This document shows, piece after piece, positions 7,910 through 17,540 of a stretch of DNA of 64,000 nt (position 1 is the stretch's first letter; each line of letters begins with the position of its first letter). A program made the translations under genes and the position numbers. Location: the NCBI GenBank assembly GCA_045534635.1, contig JAZSKB010000042.1, positions 1 through 64,000 of the forward strand, in the 5' to 3' direction. The notes under the pieces are model-generated. The model was not told the origin of the DNA. It worked only from the letters and a program-made list of their open reading frames with translations, and did not search any database. The stretch is from UBA1205 sp045534635 (GTDB taxonomy: Bacteria; Bacteroidota; Bacteroidia; Bacteroidales; WCHB1-69).

Positions 7910-9112
7910 ATGAAAAAATTTTCTTCCTATATAACAAACGAAGATAATCCTTTGTGGAGTATTTGTATCGCAAGAAAACAAACGCTCAGTCAACGGCAGG
8001 AAGAAATGCGAAGCGAATTTTGGCGAGATTACAATAGAATTTTACATTCAAAAGCATATCGTCGTTTAAAACACAAAACACAAGTGTTTCACGCGACAGG
8101 CAATGACCACGTTTGTACAAGAATGGAACATGTTCAACATGTTGGAGCAATCAGTTACAGCATCGCTAAAGAATTGGGACTCAATACAGAACTCGTTCAA
8201 GCTATAAGTATTGGTCACGATATTGGACATGCTCCTTTCGGACACGACGGAGAACAAATTCTAAATCAATTAGCACAAAAATATTATCAAGGTAGTTTTT
8301 GGCACGAAAAAAATGGACTCTTATTGGCTGACAATATAGAAACCCTTCAAAATGAAAATGGAGAAAATGAAAATCTAAATCTAACATACGCCGTTCGAGA
8401 TGGTATTATTTCTCACTGCGGTGAAGTAGATTTCAATAGTTTACAACCAAGAAAAGAACCTATTGATTTAGATACAATAGACAAACCAAATCAATATCCT
8501 CCCTTTACTTGGGAAGCCTGTATCGTGAAAATTGCCGACAAAATCGCATATTTAGGTCGTGATTTAGAAGATGCTCAACGCTTATCTATTTTACAAAAAG
8601 AACATATTAATGAATTACAACATATTCAATCTCAATATTTTGGAAAAACATTAAAAAGTAGTACCAATACGGCTCTTATACATAGTTTTTGTGTAGATTT
8701 ATGCAAAAATAGTTCCCCTGATATTGGAATACGATTCTCTGATAATTGTTTTCAAACTATAAAAGAAATAAAAGAGTTTAATTACAAATATATTTACAAA
8801 CACACTCGATTACAATACTTTAAAGCATATTCTCAATTAGTTATCAATTCAATATTTGAAGTTCTATTATCTCTACAAAACGAAGGAAATATTGCTCAAC
8901 AAATTGAAAATAAAATCAGGCTTTTTCCAAAATTAATTAGCTCTTTCGAAAAATGGCTAATATATCATACTAATTATCAAGATAATAATAAAAATATTGT
9001 TTTCCTTATTGACAATCAATATGACTATATCCGAACCATAATTAGTTTTATCGCATCAATGAGCGATTATTTTGCAATGGAAAGTTTTCGAGAATTAACA
9101 GCATTTGAATAA
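7910..9112 (+). CDS. dgt: Deoxyguanosinetriphosphate triphosphohydrolase-like protein
   Basis: HD-domain dNTPase that hydrolyses dGTP to deoxyguanosine and triphosphate. The N-terminus carries RRLKHKTQVF and NDHVCTRMEHVQHVGAIS. The HD metal site is GHDIGHAPFGHDGE, and a further conserved segment is IVKIADKIAYLGRDLEDA. At 400 residues it is somewhat shorter than the E. coli enzyme but within the range of dGTPase-like proteins. It follows trxB after 43 bases and precedes the S9 peptidase by 18, so it may share their transcript. The exact nucleotide preference is not visible. Confidence 0.9.
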   Translation: MKKFSSYITNEDNPLWSICIARKQTLSQRQEEMRSEFWRDYNRILHSKAYRRLKHKTQVFHATGNDHVCTRMEHVQHVGAISYSIAKELGLNTELVQAISIGHDIGHAPFGHDGEQILNQLAQKYYQGSFWHEKNGLLLADNIETLQNENGENENLNLTYAVRDGIISHCGEVDFNSLQPRKEPIDLDTIDKPNQYPPFTWEACIVKIADKIAYLGRDLEDAQRLSILQKEHINELQHIQSQYFGKTLKSSTNTALIHSFCVDLCKNSSPDIGIRFSDNCFQTIKEIKEFNYKYIYKHTRLQYFKAYSQLVINSIFEVLLSLQNEGNIAQQIENKIRLFPKLISSFEKWLIYHTNYQDNNKNIVFLIDNQYDYIRTIISFIASMSDYFAMESFRELTAFE

Positions 9113-9130
9113 TATAAAAATAATTAAAAT

Positions 9131-11155
9131 ATGTACAAGAAAATATTTTTTATCGTAATTTTGTTAACATCATCATTTACAATGAAATCACAAACAAAAA
9201 CATACACTCCTGAATTATTATGGCAATTAGGTCGAGTAAGTGGAATAACCCTTTCTCCCGACGAAAAAACATTGCTTTTTGGTATCACCTATTACGATGT
9301 ATCAAACAATAAAGGCAATAGAGATTTATACACCATAGATATTTTAGGTAATAATTTACAACAAATAACAAACACTGAAATTAGTGAATACGAAGCAATT
9401 TGGAGACCTGACGGTAAAAAAATTGCTTATTTATCCCCAGACAACAATGGCGATATGCAAATATTTGAATCCGACCCAAACGGGAACAATAGAATACAGA
9501 TTTCTAATGTAGTCGGTGGTATCGAAGGATTTAAATATGCCAACGATATGAGTAAAATATTATATACTCATTTGGTAAAATTAGATTCTACAATTGTTGA
9601 CCGTTATCCAGACCTACCAAAAGCCAATGCCCTCATTGCTGACGATTTAATGTATCGTCATTGGAACGACTGGACTAATTATTCTTATAGTCATATTTTT
9701 GTTGCAGACTACCCTACTCTTAACAATACAATAGATATAATGCAAAATGAACGTTTCGCTTGCCCTATTCCAAATTATGGCGGTATGGAAGAGGTTACAT
9801 TCAGTCCCGACGGCAAAAAAATCGCTTATACAAGTAAGAAAAAAGTTGGAAAAGATTTTTCATTAAGTACCAATTCCGATATTTATATTTATGATATAGA
9901 AAACAAAAGCACTAAAAACTTGACATCCAATAATAATGGATATGATATAGACCCTGTATTTAGCCCTGACGGAAATCTATTAGTATGGTCAAGTATGGCT
10001 ACCGACGGATTTGAATCTGACCAGAAACGTATTTTTATTCACAATTTTAAAGAAAATAAAACAGAAGATTACACCAATAATTTTCCAGAAAGTGCTTCAC
10101 ATTTTGCATTTAGCAAAGATGGAAAAACACTTTATTTTATCAGCGTAACCAAAGGGACAGAACATATTTTTGCATTGGATATTACAAAAAAAACATTTAA
10201 ACAAATTACTCAAGGACAATATAATTATACCTCATTTTGTATTAGTGAAAAAAACATATACGCTACACGTGAATCTATGGAAGTTCCTGCTGATATTTAT
10301 AGTATAAGTATCAAAAAAGGTGATGTAAATCAATTAACATTTATCAATAAAGAAAAATTACAAGATATTGCCTCTTGTAAAGTTGTAGAACGTTGGATAA
10401 AAACAACAGATAATAAAGATATGTTAGTATGGGTGGTTTTACCTCCAAATTTTGACAGCACCAAACAATATCCTGCTGTTCTGTTTTGTCAAGGTGGACC
10501 ACAATCTGCAGTAAGCCAATTCTTTTCATATCGTTGGAATTTTCAAATGATGGCTTCACGTGGTTATATTGTTGTTGCTCCAAATCGTCGTGGATTGCCT
10601 GGCTTTGGCAAAGAATGGAACGACCAAATTAGTTTAGATTATGGTGGTCAAAATATGAAAGATTATCTTTCTGCTATTGACGCTATTGCCAAAGAACCTT
10701 TTGTTGACGAAACAAAATTAGGCTGTGTAGGTGCAAGTTATGGAGGTTTTTCTGTATATTGGTTGGCTGGACATCATCAAAAACGTTTCAAAGCATTTAT
10801 TGCACATTGTGGTATGTTCAATTTCAAAAGTTGGTACGCTACCACCGATGAATTATTTTTTGCTAATCACGATTTAGGCGGTGCATTCTGGGAAAATCCA
10901 CAGCCCAAAAGTTATGAATTTTCTCCCAACAATTTTGTTGATAAATGGGATACTCCAATTTTGATAATTCATGGTGGAAAAGATTTTCGTATTCCATATA
11001 CCGAAGGTTTACAAGCCTATAATATAGCACAAATGAAAGGTATTCCAAGTCGTTTGTTGTATTTTCCAGAAGAAACTCATTTTGTTTTAAAACCACAAAA
11101 TGCAATACTCTGGCAAAGAGAATTTATGAATTGGTTAGACAAATGGTTAAAATAA
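9131..11155 (+). CDS. S9 family prolyl oligopeptidase, DPP5-like
   Basis: Secreted serine peptidase of 674 residues. A signal peptide (IFFIVILLTSSFTMKSQ) is followed by a beta-propeller built from PD40/WD40-like strands with repeated SPDGKK motifs, then an alpha/beta-hydrolase domain. The nucleophile is S536 in GASYGGFS. The catalytic Asp lies in IHGGKDFRIPY and the His in EETHF. The segment around WLAGHHQKRFKAFIAHCGMF and overall size match dipeptidyl-peptidase 5 of Porphyromonas and relatives, which releases dipeptides from peptides in the periplasm. A strong terminator follows at once. Confidence 0.88.
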   Translation: MYKKIFFIVILLTSSFTMKSQTKTYTPELLWQLGRVSGITLSPDEKTLLFGITYYDVSNNKGNRDLYTIDILGNNLQQITNTEISEYEAIWRPDGKKIAYLSPDNNGDMQIFESDPNGNNRIQISNVVGGIEGFKYANDMSKILYTHLVKLDSTIVDRYPDLPKANALIADDLMYRHWNDWTNYSYSHIFVADYPTLNNTIDIMQNERFACPIPNYGGMEEVTFSPDGKKIAYTSKKKVGKDFSLSTNSDIYIYDIENKSTKNLTSNNNGYDIDPVFSPDGNLLVWSSMATDGFESDQKRIFIHNFKENKTEDYTNNFPESASHFAFSKDGKTLYFISVTKGTEHIFALDITKKTFKQITQGQYNYTSFCISEKNIYATRESMEVPADIYSISIKKGDVNQLTFINKEKLQDIASCKVVERWIKTTDNKDMLVWVVLPPNFDSTKQYPAVLFCQGGPQSAVSQFFSYRWNFQMMASRGYIVVAPNRRGLPGFGKEWNDQISLDYGGQNMKDYLSAIDAIAKEPFVDETKLGCVGASYGGFSVYWLAGHHQKRFKAFIAHCGMFNFKSWYATTDELFFANHDLGGAFWENPQPKSYEFSPNNFVDKWDTPILIIHGGKDFRIPYTEGLQAYNIAQMKGIPSRLLYFPEETHFVLKPQNAILWQREFMNWLDKWLK

Positions 11156-11160
11156 AAAAA

Positions 11161-11178
11161 AGCGACGGAATCGTCGCT
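11161..11178. terminator. Bidirectional terminator between dpp5-like gene and rnr
   Basis: AGCGACG and CGTCGCT form a perfect seven-base stem with a GAAT loop, preceded by eight A residues and followed by seven T residues. Convergent genes end on both sides, so it can stop transcription in both directions. Confidence 0.85.
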
Positions 11179-11185
11179 TTTTTTA

Positions 11186-13357
11186 TCATTCATTAGTTAA
11201 TGGCACAAACACAAAATCCATCTGTTTTTTTGCTAAATCTACCGCTTTAACAGAGATACGAACTTTATCGCCTAAACGAAATATTTTTCCTGTTCGTTGT
11301 CCAAGATAACGATAATTATCTTCATCGTAATAATAGAAATCATCAGTAAGTGTTTTCACAGAAACCATACCTTCGCATTTGGAGTTATCTAATTCAACCC
11401 AAATTCCCCATTTACTCAATCCAGAAATTAAACCATCGAATTCTTGACCAATTTTATCGGAAAGAAATTCTGCTTGTTTGTATTTTATAGATGTACGTTC
11501 AGCCTCTGTGGCTCTTTGTTCCATATCAGAAGTATGTTTACACTTTAACACCAATTCTTCTTTATCTACCGATGATTTTCCTGCCAAATAACGTTCTAAC
11601 AAACGATGTACCATTAAATCTGGATAACGACGTATCGGCGAAGTAAAATGCGTATAATATTTAAATGCCAATCCATAATGTCCAATATTATCAGCAGAAT
11701 AAACAGCCCTTTGCATAGTTCGTAATGCCAATGTTTCTATCATATGTTGTTCACCTTTTCCTTGTACGGTATCAAATAAACTATTGAAAGAATTTACCAA
11801 ACTTTTTCTTGATGATGAATTTAAACCATAACCCAATTTTGATAAAAAAGTATTAAATCTATTGATTTTTTCGTCCATTGGTTTATCATGGATTCGATAA
11901 ATAAAGTTTTTAGGCGTTTTTCCTTGAGGTACTTTTCCAATAAATTCTGCAACTTTTCTATTGGCTAAAAGCATAAAATCTTCTACCAATTGATTTGAAT
12001 CTTTATTTTCTTTAATATAAACACCTATTGGTTTTGCATTTTCATCTAATATAAATTTCAACTCTTCACTTGCAAAATTGATAGAGCCATGTGAAAAACG
12101 TTCCGCACGAAGGGCTTTGGCTAAACTATCAAGAATAAGAATTTCTTCACTATATTTTCCTTGTTTGGTTTCTATAATTTCTTGAACTTCCTCATAATTA
12201 AATCTATGATTTGAATGGATAATAGTTCGCCCTATCCATTGTTTATATATTTTAGCATTATCATCTAATTCAAAAATCGCAGAAAAACAAAGTTTATCTT
12301 CATTTGGACGCAAAGAACAAAGATTATTGCACAATTTTTCTGGCAACATTGGATATGTTCTATCTACCAAATAAACCGATGTTCCTCTATTGTATGCTTC
12401 CATATCTATTGCAGAACCTTCTTTTACATAATAAGATACATCGGCAATATGTACACCAACCTGATAATGACCATTTTCTAATTGTTTAAAAGATATCGCA
12501 TCGTCAAAATCTTTAGCGTCGCTTGGGTCTATAGTAATAGTAAAAACATCTCTAAAATCTCGTCGTGCAAGGATTTCTTTCTGTGGTATTATATCTGAAA
12601 TGGCTTCTGCCTCTTGATTTACTACATCAGGAAAATTGGGTGCAAAATTTTGTCCTATCAATATAGATTTCATTTCCACATCGTTATCTCCGGGAAAACC
12701 CAACACTTCTTTTACTTCTCCAAAAGGATTGCGAGCATGTTCCGACCATTCGGTTATAACTACCATTACTTTTTGTCCATTTTTTGCTCCATGCAAAGCA
12801 GTGTTCGGAATAAGAATATCTATTGGCATACTTGTATCATCGGGAATGAAATACGACATATTGGGAGAATATTTTATTACCCCAACAAAAATATCATTAT
12901 GTCTCTGAAGGATTTCTACTACACGACCTTCAAGGCGACGACCTTTTCTTGCTGGGAACAAATGAACTCGCACTCTATCACCATTTAATGCTCTTCCTGT
13001 ATTATTCGATGAAATAAAAACATCTTCCAATTCTGGATTATCTGGCAATAAATAAGCTTTTCCCGTTTGTTTCATACTGAGTTTACCTTCTAAATAACTC
13101 GTACTTATTGTTGCTATATGAATCGGATTAAGTTTATATTTTCCACGATTCCCTTCTACCAAAATATTTTTTTGTATCATTTCATCAATAGCATCTCGTA
13201 CCAATTCTCTATCTTCTTTGCCATTGATACCAAGTTGCGATGAAACTTGTTTGTAATTAAAATACTGATATGGTGATTTTGAAAATACTTCTAATACTTT
13301 TGTCGAAAAAATAGTATTTACACTTAAATTCTTTTTATTACTTCTTCTTTTTCTCAT
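11186..13357 (-). CDS. rnr: Ribonuclease R
   Basis: Processive 3'-5' exoribonuclease of the RNB family, 723 residues. Domain order is a winged-helix-like N-terminus (FNYKQVSSQLGING), cold-shock domains, the RNB catalytic domain with ITIDPSDAKDFDDAISF and HIADVSYYVKEGSAIDMEA, and a C-terminal S1 domain (GLISGLSKWGIWVELDNSKCEGMVSV). The acidic metal-binding cluster DPSDAKDFDD is intact. The first 20 bases overlap the end of the small upstream gene, which suggests coupled translation. Confidence 0.95.
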   Translation of the reverse strand: MRKRRSNKKNLSVNTIFSTKVLEVFSKSPYQYFNYKQVSSQLGINGKEDRELVRDAIDEMIQKNILVEGNRGKYKLNPIHIATISTSYLEGKLSMKQTGKAYLLPDNPELEDVFISSNNTGRALNGDRVRVHLFPARKGRRLEGRVVEILQRHNDIFVGVIKYSPNMSYFIPDDTSMPIDILIPNTALHGAKNGQKVMVVITEWSEHARNPFGEVKEVLGFPGDNDVEMKSILIGQNFAPNFPDVVNQEAEAISDIIPQKEILARRDFRDVFTITIDPSDAKDFDDAISFKQLENGHYQVGVHIADVSYYVKEGSAIDMEAYNRGTSVYLVDRTYPMLPEKLCNNLCSLRPNEDKLCFSAIFELDDNAKIYKQWIGRTIIHSNHRFNYEEVQEIIETKQGKYSEEILILDSLAKALRAERFSHGSINFASEELKFILDENAKPIGVYIKENKDSNQLVEDFMLLANRKVAEFIGKVPQGKTPKNFIYRIHDKPMDEKINRFNTFLSKLGYGLNSSSRKSLVNSFNSLFDTVQGKGEQHMIETLALRTMQRAVYSADNIGHYGLAFKYYTHFTSPIRRYPDLMVHRLLERYLAGKSSVDKEELVLKCKHTSDMEQRATEAERTSIKYKQAEFLSDKIGQEFDGLISGLSKWGIWVELDNSKCEGMVSVKTLTDDFYYYDEDNYRYLGQRTGKIFRLGDKVRISVKAVDLAKKQMDFVFVPLTNE

Positions 13358-13676
13358 TTTCTATCCTCCAGTTTTTTGTTGATGAATAATACGATTTTAT
13401 TCTATTGTCTTTTAACGTAAATTGTAAAATATAATTATCTGGACCATCAAAAGAGATTGTAAAAACATCTTCAATCGCTTTTTCTTCAGGAAATAATTCT
13501 TGTAACGATGTCGGCATTTGTTGTTTTTTAAGATAATAATCATCTATCGTTACAATAATTTTTTGAGCATATCGTGTCATATTATTTTCATATACATTCA
13601 TCTGACCTTGAATCACAAAATAGATACAAGATATTATAATACACACAAATAAAATCGAATACAATGAACGTTTCAT
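13338..13676 (-). CDS. Small membrane-anchored protein, unknown
   Basis: A 112-residue protein with one N-terminal hydrophobic segment (SILFVCIIISCIYFVI) and a soluble remainder with YYLKKQQMPTSLQELFPEE and an ending YYSSTKNWRIENEKKKK. The layout of a single helix followed by a P-T-S-L-x-E-L motif recalls type II pseudopilin-like proteins but lacks a recognisable prepilin cleavage site, so this is only a resemblance. It overlaps rnr by 20 bases and is probably translated with it. Confidence 0.6.
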   Translation of the reverse strand: MKRSLYSILFVCIIISCIYFVIQGQMNVYENNMTRYAQKIIVTIDDYYLKKQQMPTSLQELFPEEKAIEDVFTISFDGPDNYILQFTLKDNRIKSYYSSTKNWRIENEKKKK

Positions 13677-13831
13677 ACATCTGAATATATTACTATAACG
13701 TATTTTTAACGATAATTGATATTGTAAATTATTAAAATTATTATTTTTTTTTCACAATATACAATAATAAACAATAATCTTCGTTTATATAAAAAATTTA
13801 AAATATAATTATTAATTAAAATTCTTAAAAG

Positions 13832-14299
13832 ATGAAAAAGTTAACATTATTATTAGGAGCCCTTTGTTTTGTTTTTGCATCATGTTGCAATAATGCCGAA
13901 CAAACAACAGAAAACGGAGTTGTTACAGAACAAACTGAAAAATGTAGCAAAAAAGAATGTCCCAAAGATAAATGTTGCAAAAAAGAACGTGCATGTTGTC
14001 CAAAAATGACAGAAGAAGAAAGAGCAGAAATGGAAGCATTTAAGGCACAATGGAAAGATTGGGAAAATCAAACCGAAGAAGTAAAAAAAGAATTAATTGA
14101 CAAAGCAATTTGCAAAATCAATGCTAAAGAGGCTTTCAAAAAAGAAATGGAAGCAAAAATTGCTGAAATGGAAACAAAATGGCAAAATATTAGTTCCCTA
14201 TCTTTAGAGGAACAAAAAGAAGTCATTGATTGGAAAATGGGCAAAAGATGTTGCAAGAAACAAAAATGCGATAAAGCACCTGCACATCCTTGCAAATAA
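13832..14299 (+). CDS. Cysteine- and lysine-rich lipoprotein
   Basis: A 155-residue protein with a lipoprotein signal (LLLGALCFVFASC, lipobox cysteine at about residue 18). After it comes a Cys/Lys-rich stretch with CSKKECPKDKCCKKERACC, a highly charged alpha-helical middle (residues about 63-130), and a second Cys-rich end (KRCCKKQKCDKAPAHPCK). About 14 cysteines lie in the mature part, in CC, CxxxC and CxxxxCC spacings. The pattern suggests metal binding or disulfide cross-linking at the envelope. No family is recognised. Confidence 0.75.
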   Translation: MKKLTLLLGALCFVFASCCNNAEQTTENGVVTEQTEKCSKKECPKDKCCKKERACCPKMTEEERAEMEAFKAQWKDWENQTEEVKKELIDKAICKINAKEAFKKEMEAKIAEMETKWQNISSLSLEEQKEVIDWKMGKRCCKKQKCDKAPAHPCK

Positions 14300-14358
14300 T
14301 CACAAACGCATATAATCCAAGTATTATATACAAAACTAATAAAACGTAAAACTTCTTT

Positions 14359-14382
14359 AATCGCTGCATTTTAGCAGCGATT
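14359..14382. terminator. Bidirectional terminator between lipoprotein gene and speB
   Basis: AATCGCTGC and GCAGCGATT form a perfect nine-base stem with a six-base loop and a run of T residues on the plus-strand side. The right half overlaps the last codons and stop of speB on the other strand. Confidence 0.8.
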
Positions 14383-15231
14383 ATTTTTTTTCAGAATTTT
14401 ACACAACAATCGATAAATCAACACTGCGGCTAAAACATCTGAGGATTTTTCATTAGGATTGGGACACAATTCTACAACATCGAAACCAATAATATTCTTT
14501 TTACTGACAACTAACGACAAAAAATCCAACACTTGTCGCCACTGCATTCCTCCCGGAAATGGAGTTCCTGTTGAAGGCAATATTGAGGGGTCAAAAGCGT
14601 CTAAATCAATAGTTAAATAAACATTATCTGTTAATCTGTCAATAACTTTTGACATCCACGAATCATCTCTACAAATTTGATGAGCATAAAAAATATTTTC
14701 GGAAACAATATTTTTTCTTTCTTCTTCGGCAACAGAACGAATACCCACTTGAACAACATTAGCATACTGTTGTGCTCTTCGCATTACGCAAGCATGATTG
14801 TACGGCGAATTGTGATATTCATCGCGTAAATCTGCATGGGCATCTAATTGTAATACCGACAAATTTTCATATTTTTCCGCATAAGCAACTATCGCTCCAC
14901 AACTTACAGAATGCTCACCTCCTAATAAACCAACTATTTTTTTATCATTTAAATATTGTTTTACCCTATTATAAACAGAATTTACCATTTCTTCTGGAGA
15001 AGATAATTCTGTAATAAAAGGTGCGGTATGAATTCCATATTTAAAAACTTCTATATCTTCCTCTACATCATAGAGTTCTATACTATCAGAAGCATCAATA
15101 ATAGCCTGAGGGCCTTTGTCTGCTCCTTTCACAAAAGTACTTGTTCCATCATAAGGAACTGGCAACAATACAACTGCTGCCTCTTCGTAACAATTGTATT
15201 GTGAATCCATATCCAAAAAATATTCCATCAT
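14371..15231 (-). CDS. speB: Agmatinase/arginase family ureohydrolase
   Basis: Binuclear manganese hydrolase that most likely splits agmatine to putrescine and urea. All metal motifs are present: GGEHSVS, LDAHADLRDEY and LTIDLDAFDPS, with GFDVVELCPNPN near the end. The 286-residue length and the close match to the bacterial agmatinase pattern favour agmatinase over arginase, but formiminoglutamase-like activities cannot be excluded. Its ATG overlaps the pgi stop as ATGA, so translation is coupled to pgi. Its terminator hairpin is built into its own last codons. Confidence 0.88.
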   Translation of the reverse strand: MMEYFLDMDSQYNCYEEAAVVLLPVPYDGTSTFVKGADKGPQAIIDASDSIELYDVEEDIEVFKYGIHTAPFITELSSPEEMVNSVYNRVKQYLNDKKIVGLLGGEHSVSCGAIVAYAEKYENLSVLQLDAHADLRDEYHNSPYNHACVMRRAQQYANVVQVGIRSVAEEERKNIVSENIFYAHQICRDDSWMSKVIDRLTDNVYLTIDLDAFDPSILPSTGTPFPGGMQWRQVLDFLSLVVSKKNIIGFDVVELCPNPNEKSSDVLAAVLIYRLLCKILKKNNRC

Positions 15232-16541
15232 AATTGGTCTATCTTTTTTTGTAATTCATCGTATTTATCTTCAAAACCTTTCTTTTTAAGCAAAGTAAAC
15301 ATATTTATTTTATAGGCTTCAACTCCTGGTTGATTAAATGGATTAACGCCTAAAATATAAGCACTCAATCCACAAGCATATTCAAAAAAATACATCAATG
15401 CTCCAATATGAAACGCATCAAGCGTATCTATTTCTATTTGCAAAGTCGGAACTCCTCCTTGTTGATGTGCAAGAATGGTTCCTTGTTCTGCTTTTGTATT
15501 AACAAAATCCATAGTGCAATTTTCTAAAAAATTCAATCCATCGAAATCTTCTTCAGAATGAGGAATTTGTAAATGATGATTTGAACGTTTTAACGATAAA
15601 AAAGTTTCAAAAAACAATCGTTGTCCTTCTTGCATATATTGTCCCATAGAATGTAAATCGGTAGTATATAACAAACCTGCTGGAAATAATCCTTTATGTT
15701 GTTTTCCTTCGGATTCTCCAAAAAGTTGTTTCCACCACTCTATTAAATAATAAAATCTTGATTCAAAAGATGTTAAAACTTCAATTTGTTTCCCTTGACT
15801 TATAAAATAATTACGACACAATGCGTAAATATAGGCTTGATTGTTTTCATCTAAAAATGTCAAAGAATCAAGCATTTGTTTGGCTCCATTTAGCAAAGCA
15901 CGAATATCAATACCTGCTACCGCTATCGGCAATAAACCAACAGAAGTCAACACCGAATAACGTCCGCCAACATCATCGGGAATAACAAATGTAGTATATC
16001 CTTCTTTGTCTGCAAGGACTTTTAACGCTCCTTTTTTGGCATCAGTAATGCAAAAAATTCTTTCTTTTGCTCCATTTTTGCCATATTTTTTTTGACAATG
16101 TTGTTGCAAAAATCGAAAAGCGATAGCAGGTTCTAATGTTGTTCCTGATTTTGAAATTACAATCAAAGCATAATCTTCATTATCAATCTTTTGCAACAAT
16201 TCGTACATATAATCTTGCGACAAATGATGTCCTGCATAATATATTGATGGCTCATCTTGAGCAAATTCTCCTTTTATCGCACTAATCACCGCTCTTGCTC
16301 CTAAATAAGAGCCTCCAATACCTATTACTATAACAGATTTTGCTATTGACCTAATTTTTGCTGCCGTATTTTCTATTGTTGACAACAATTCCTCCGAAAT
16401 TTGATTTGGCAAGTTCACCCAGCCTAAAAAATCATTACCTTCCCCATTTGCTAACAAAAGTTGTTCTGCAAGAGGTTTATTTTTTTCAATATTTTCAGCT
16501 ATTTTTCCGCTTAAATCGGAACTTATCTTCAATTTTATCAT
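15228..16541 (-). CDS. pgi: Glucose-6-phosphate isomerase
   Basis: Interconverts glucose-6-phosphate and fructose-6-phosphate. Substrate-binding and signature motifs are present: VIGIGGSYLGARAV, VISKSGTTLEPAIAFR, GGRYSVLTSVGLLPIA, a glutamate-containing QLFGESEGKQHKGLFPA, and the C-terminal lysine region NPFNQPGVEAYK. At 437 residues it is the short bacterial form. It is the first gene of the pgi-speB unit. Confidence 0.95.
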   Translation of the reverse strand: MIKLKISSDLSGKIAENIEKNKPLAEQLLLANGEGNDFLGWVNLPNQISEELLSTIENTAAKIRSIAKSVIVIGIGGSYLGARAVISAIKGEFAQDEPSIYYAGHHLSQDYMYELLQKIDNEDYALIVISKSGTTLEPAIAFRFLQQHCQKKYGKNGAKERIFCITDAKKGALKVLADKEGYTTFVIPDDVGGRYSVLTSVGLLPIAVAGIDIRALLNGAKQMLDSLTFLDENNQAYIYALCRNYFISQGKQIEVLTSFESRFYYLIEWWKQLFGESEGKQHKGLFPAGLLYTTDLHSMGQYMQEGQRLFFETFLSLKRSNHHLQIPHSEEDFDGLNFLENCTMDFVNTKAEQGTILAHQQGGVPTLQIEIDTLDAFHIGALMYFFEYACGLSAYILGVNPFNQPGVEAYKINMFTLLKKKGFEDKYDELQKKIDQL

Positions 16542-16570
16542 TGCTCATCATTCTTTTTTCATTCCCTTTT

Positions 16571-16579
16571 GCAAAAGTA
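16571..16579 (-). promoter_or_regulatory. -7 box TACTTTTGC for pgi
   Basis: The reverse complement is TACTTTTGC, matching TAnnTTTGC, about 30 bases upstream of the pgi start. It lies outside the 32-bp repeat that brackets the neighbouring restriction cassette. Confidence 0.6.
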
Positions 16580-16602
16580 TAAAATTTTCTCAATATAGCG
16601 TA

Positions 16603-16634
16603 TTTTTTTCAAAAAAATATTATTTTTTGAAAGA
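16603..16634. repeat. 32-bp direct repeat, copy 1, downstream side of the RM cassette
   Basis: Seven T, C, seven A, then TATTATTTTTTGAAAGA. It is identical base for base to 18673-18704. The unit is itself an imperfect inverted repeat (TTTCAAAAAA and TTTTTTGAAA). The two copies enclose the restriction-modification operon and nothing else. The remaining bases 16635-16765 hold no gene; a small hairpin (CAAACAAC at 16679-16686 and GTTGTTTG at 16690-16697) may end the operon. Confidence 0.85.
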
Positions 16635-16765
16635 TTTGTAAAAAATTGTTTGAAATATAATTAATTATGTAACAATAGCAAACAACGTTGTTGTTTGGCA
16701 TGAAAAAGAAAAACTAATCACTTAAAAATAATAAACTTTTTGGTTAATGTTTGACAGAAACAAGG

Positions 16766-17539
16766 TCATCTCAAAATTCTATATCTCCCCGATTTCACTA
16801 ATCTAATACTATTATAATCATTCAGGTCTGTAAATTCATATTGCCATATATAGAAAATAATTTCGTTTTGTATGCTTCTTTTTTCAAAAAATAGAGGATA
16901 CACAATTTTGTTGTTTTTTTCTTGCCACTGTCTATATGGATAATATAGTTGTCGAATAACCGTATTTTTTACGTTCGTATTTTTTGCTTCAATCAAAACG
17001 ATAGAATTACGACCTTCATATCCTCCATCAACCTCAGTTTGCACACTCTCTACAGATACTAATTGTCGTCCTACATTAAAAGAAAAAGCGGGAGTGTATT
17101 TTCGTCCTCTTATTGTAAGAACGAGCGAGGAGTCGTTCATAAATGTCCGAATAAGTGAATTCGCATAAGCAAAATCCAAATACTGCATTTCAAAATTACC
17201 TATTTTTGAACTTTCTAATTCAAAATCCAATTGGCTATCATAATTTTGTATAGGTGTAGTTATGTCTGGAATATCAATATAACCTTCTCCTTTTACTATA
17301 TAATAAATTCCATTTTTCTTTGGTAAGATAAATAGCCCATTTTCTTTAAATACATCAGGACGGGATTCTCGTGTGTCTTGTTTGCAAAGAATACGCACTT
17401 CTTTTTCGCCAGTTTTGAGGAAATTTTGGCAAGATTTTTTTATTTGGTCCGCTGTAAGAACAAAAGGAACTGCGTCAAAATTATGTTTATACATTCCTGT
17501 ATCCTCATAAATCTTTCTCCAAGATATATTTGATGCCAT
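16766..17539 (-). CDS. Type II restriction endonuclease, PD-(D/E)XK type
   Basis: A 257-residue protein not recognisable by name. It contains a PD-(D/E)XK-like core: D171 in TEVDGGYEG, then E184 and K186 in IVLIEAKN, with a following helix RQLYYPYRQWQEKN. It is the last gene of a three-gene unit with a D12-class adenine methylase and a zinc-ribbon protein, which is the main reason to call it the restriction enzyme. The start is one base after the zinc-ribbon stop. The recognition site is unknown; a GATC-type specificity is possible from the methylase class but not shown. Confidence 0.75.
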   Translation of the reverse strand: MASNISWRKIYEDTGMYKHNFDAVPFVLTADQIKKSCQNFLKTGEKEVRILCKQDTRESRPDVFKENGLFILPKKNGIYYIVKGEGYIDIPDITTPIQNYDSQLDFELESSKIGNFEMQYLDFAYANSLIRTFMNDSSLVLTIRGRKYTPAFSFNVGRQLVSVESVQTEVDGGYEGRNSIVLIEAKNTNVKNTVIRQLYYPYRQWQEKNNKIVYPLFFEKRSIQNEIIFYIWQYEFTDLNDYNSIRLVKSGRYRILR

Positions 17540-17540
17540 C

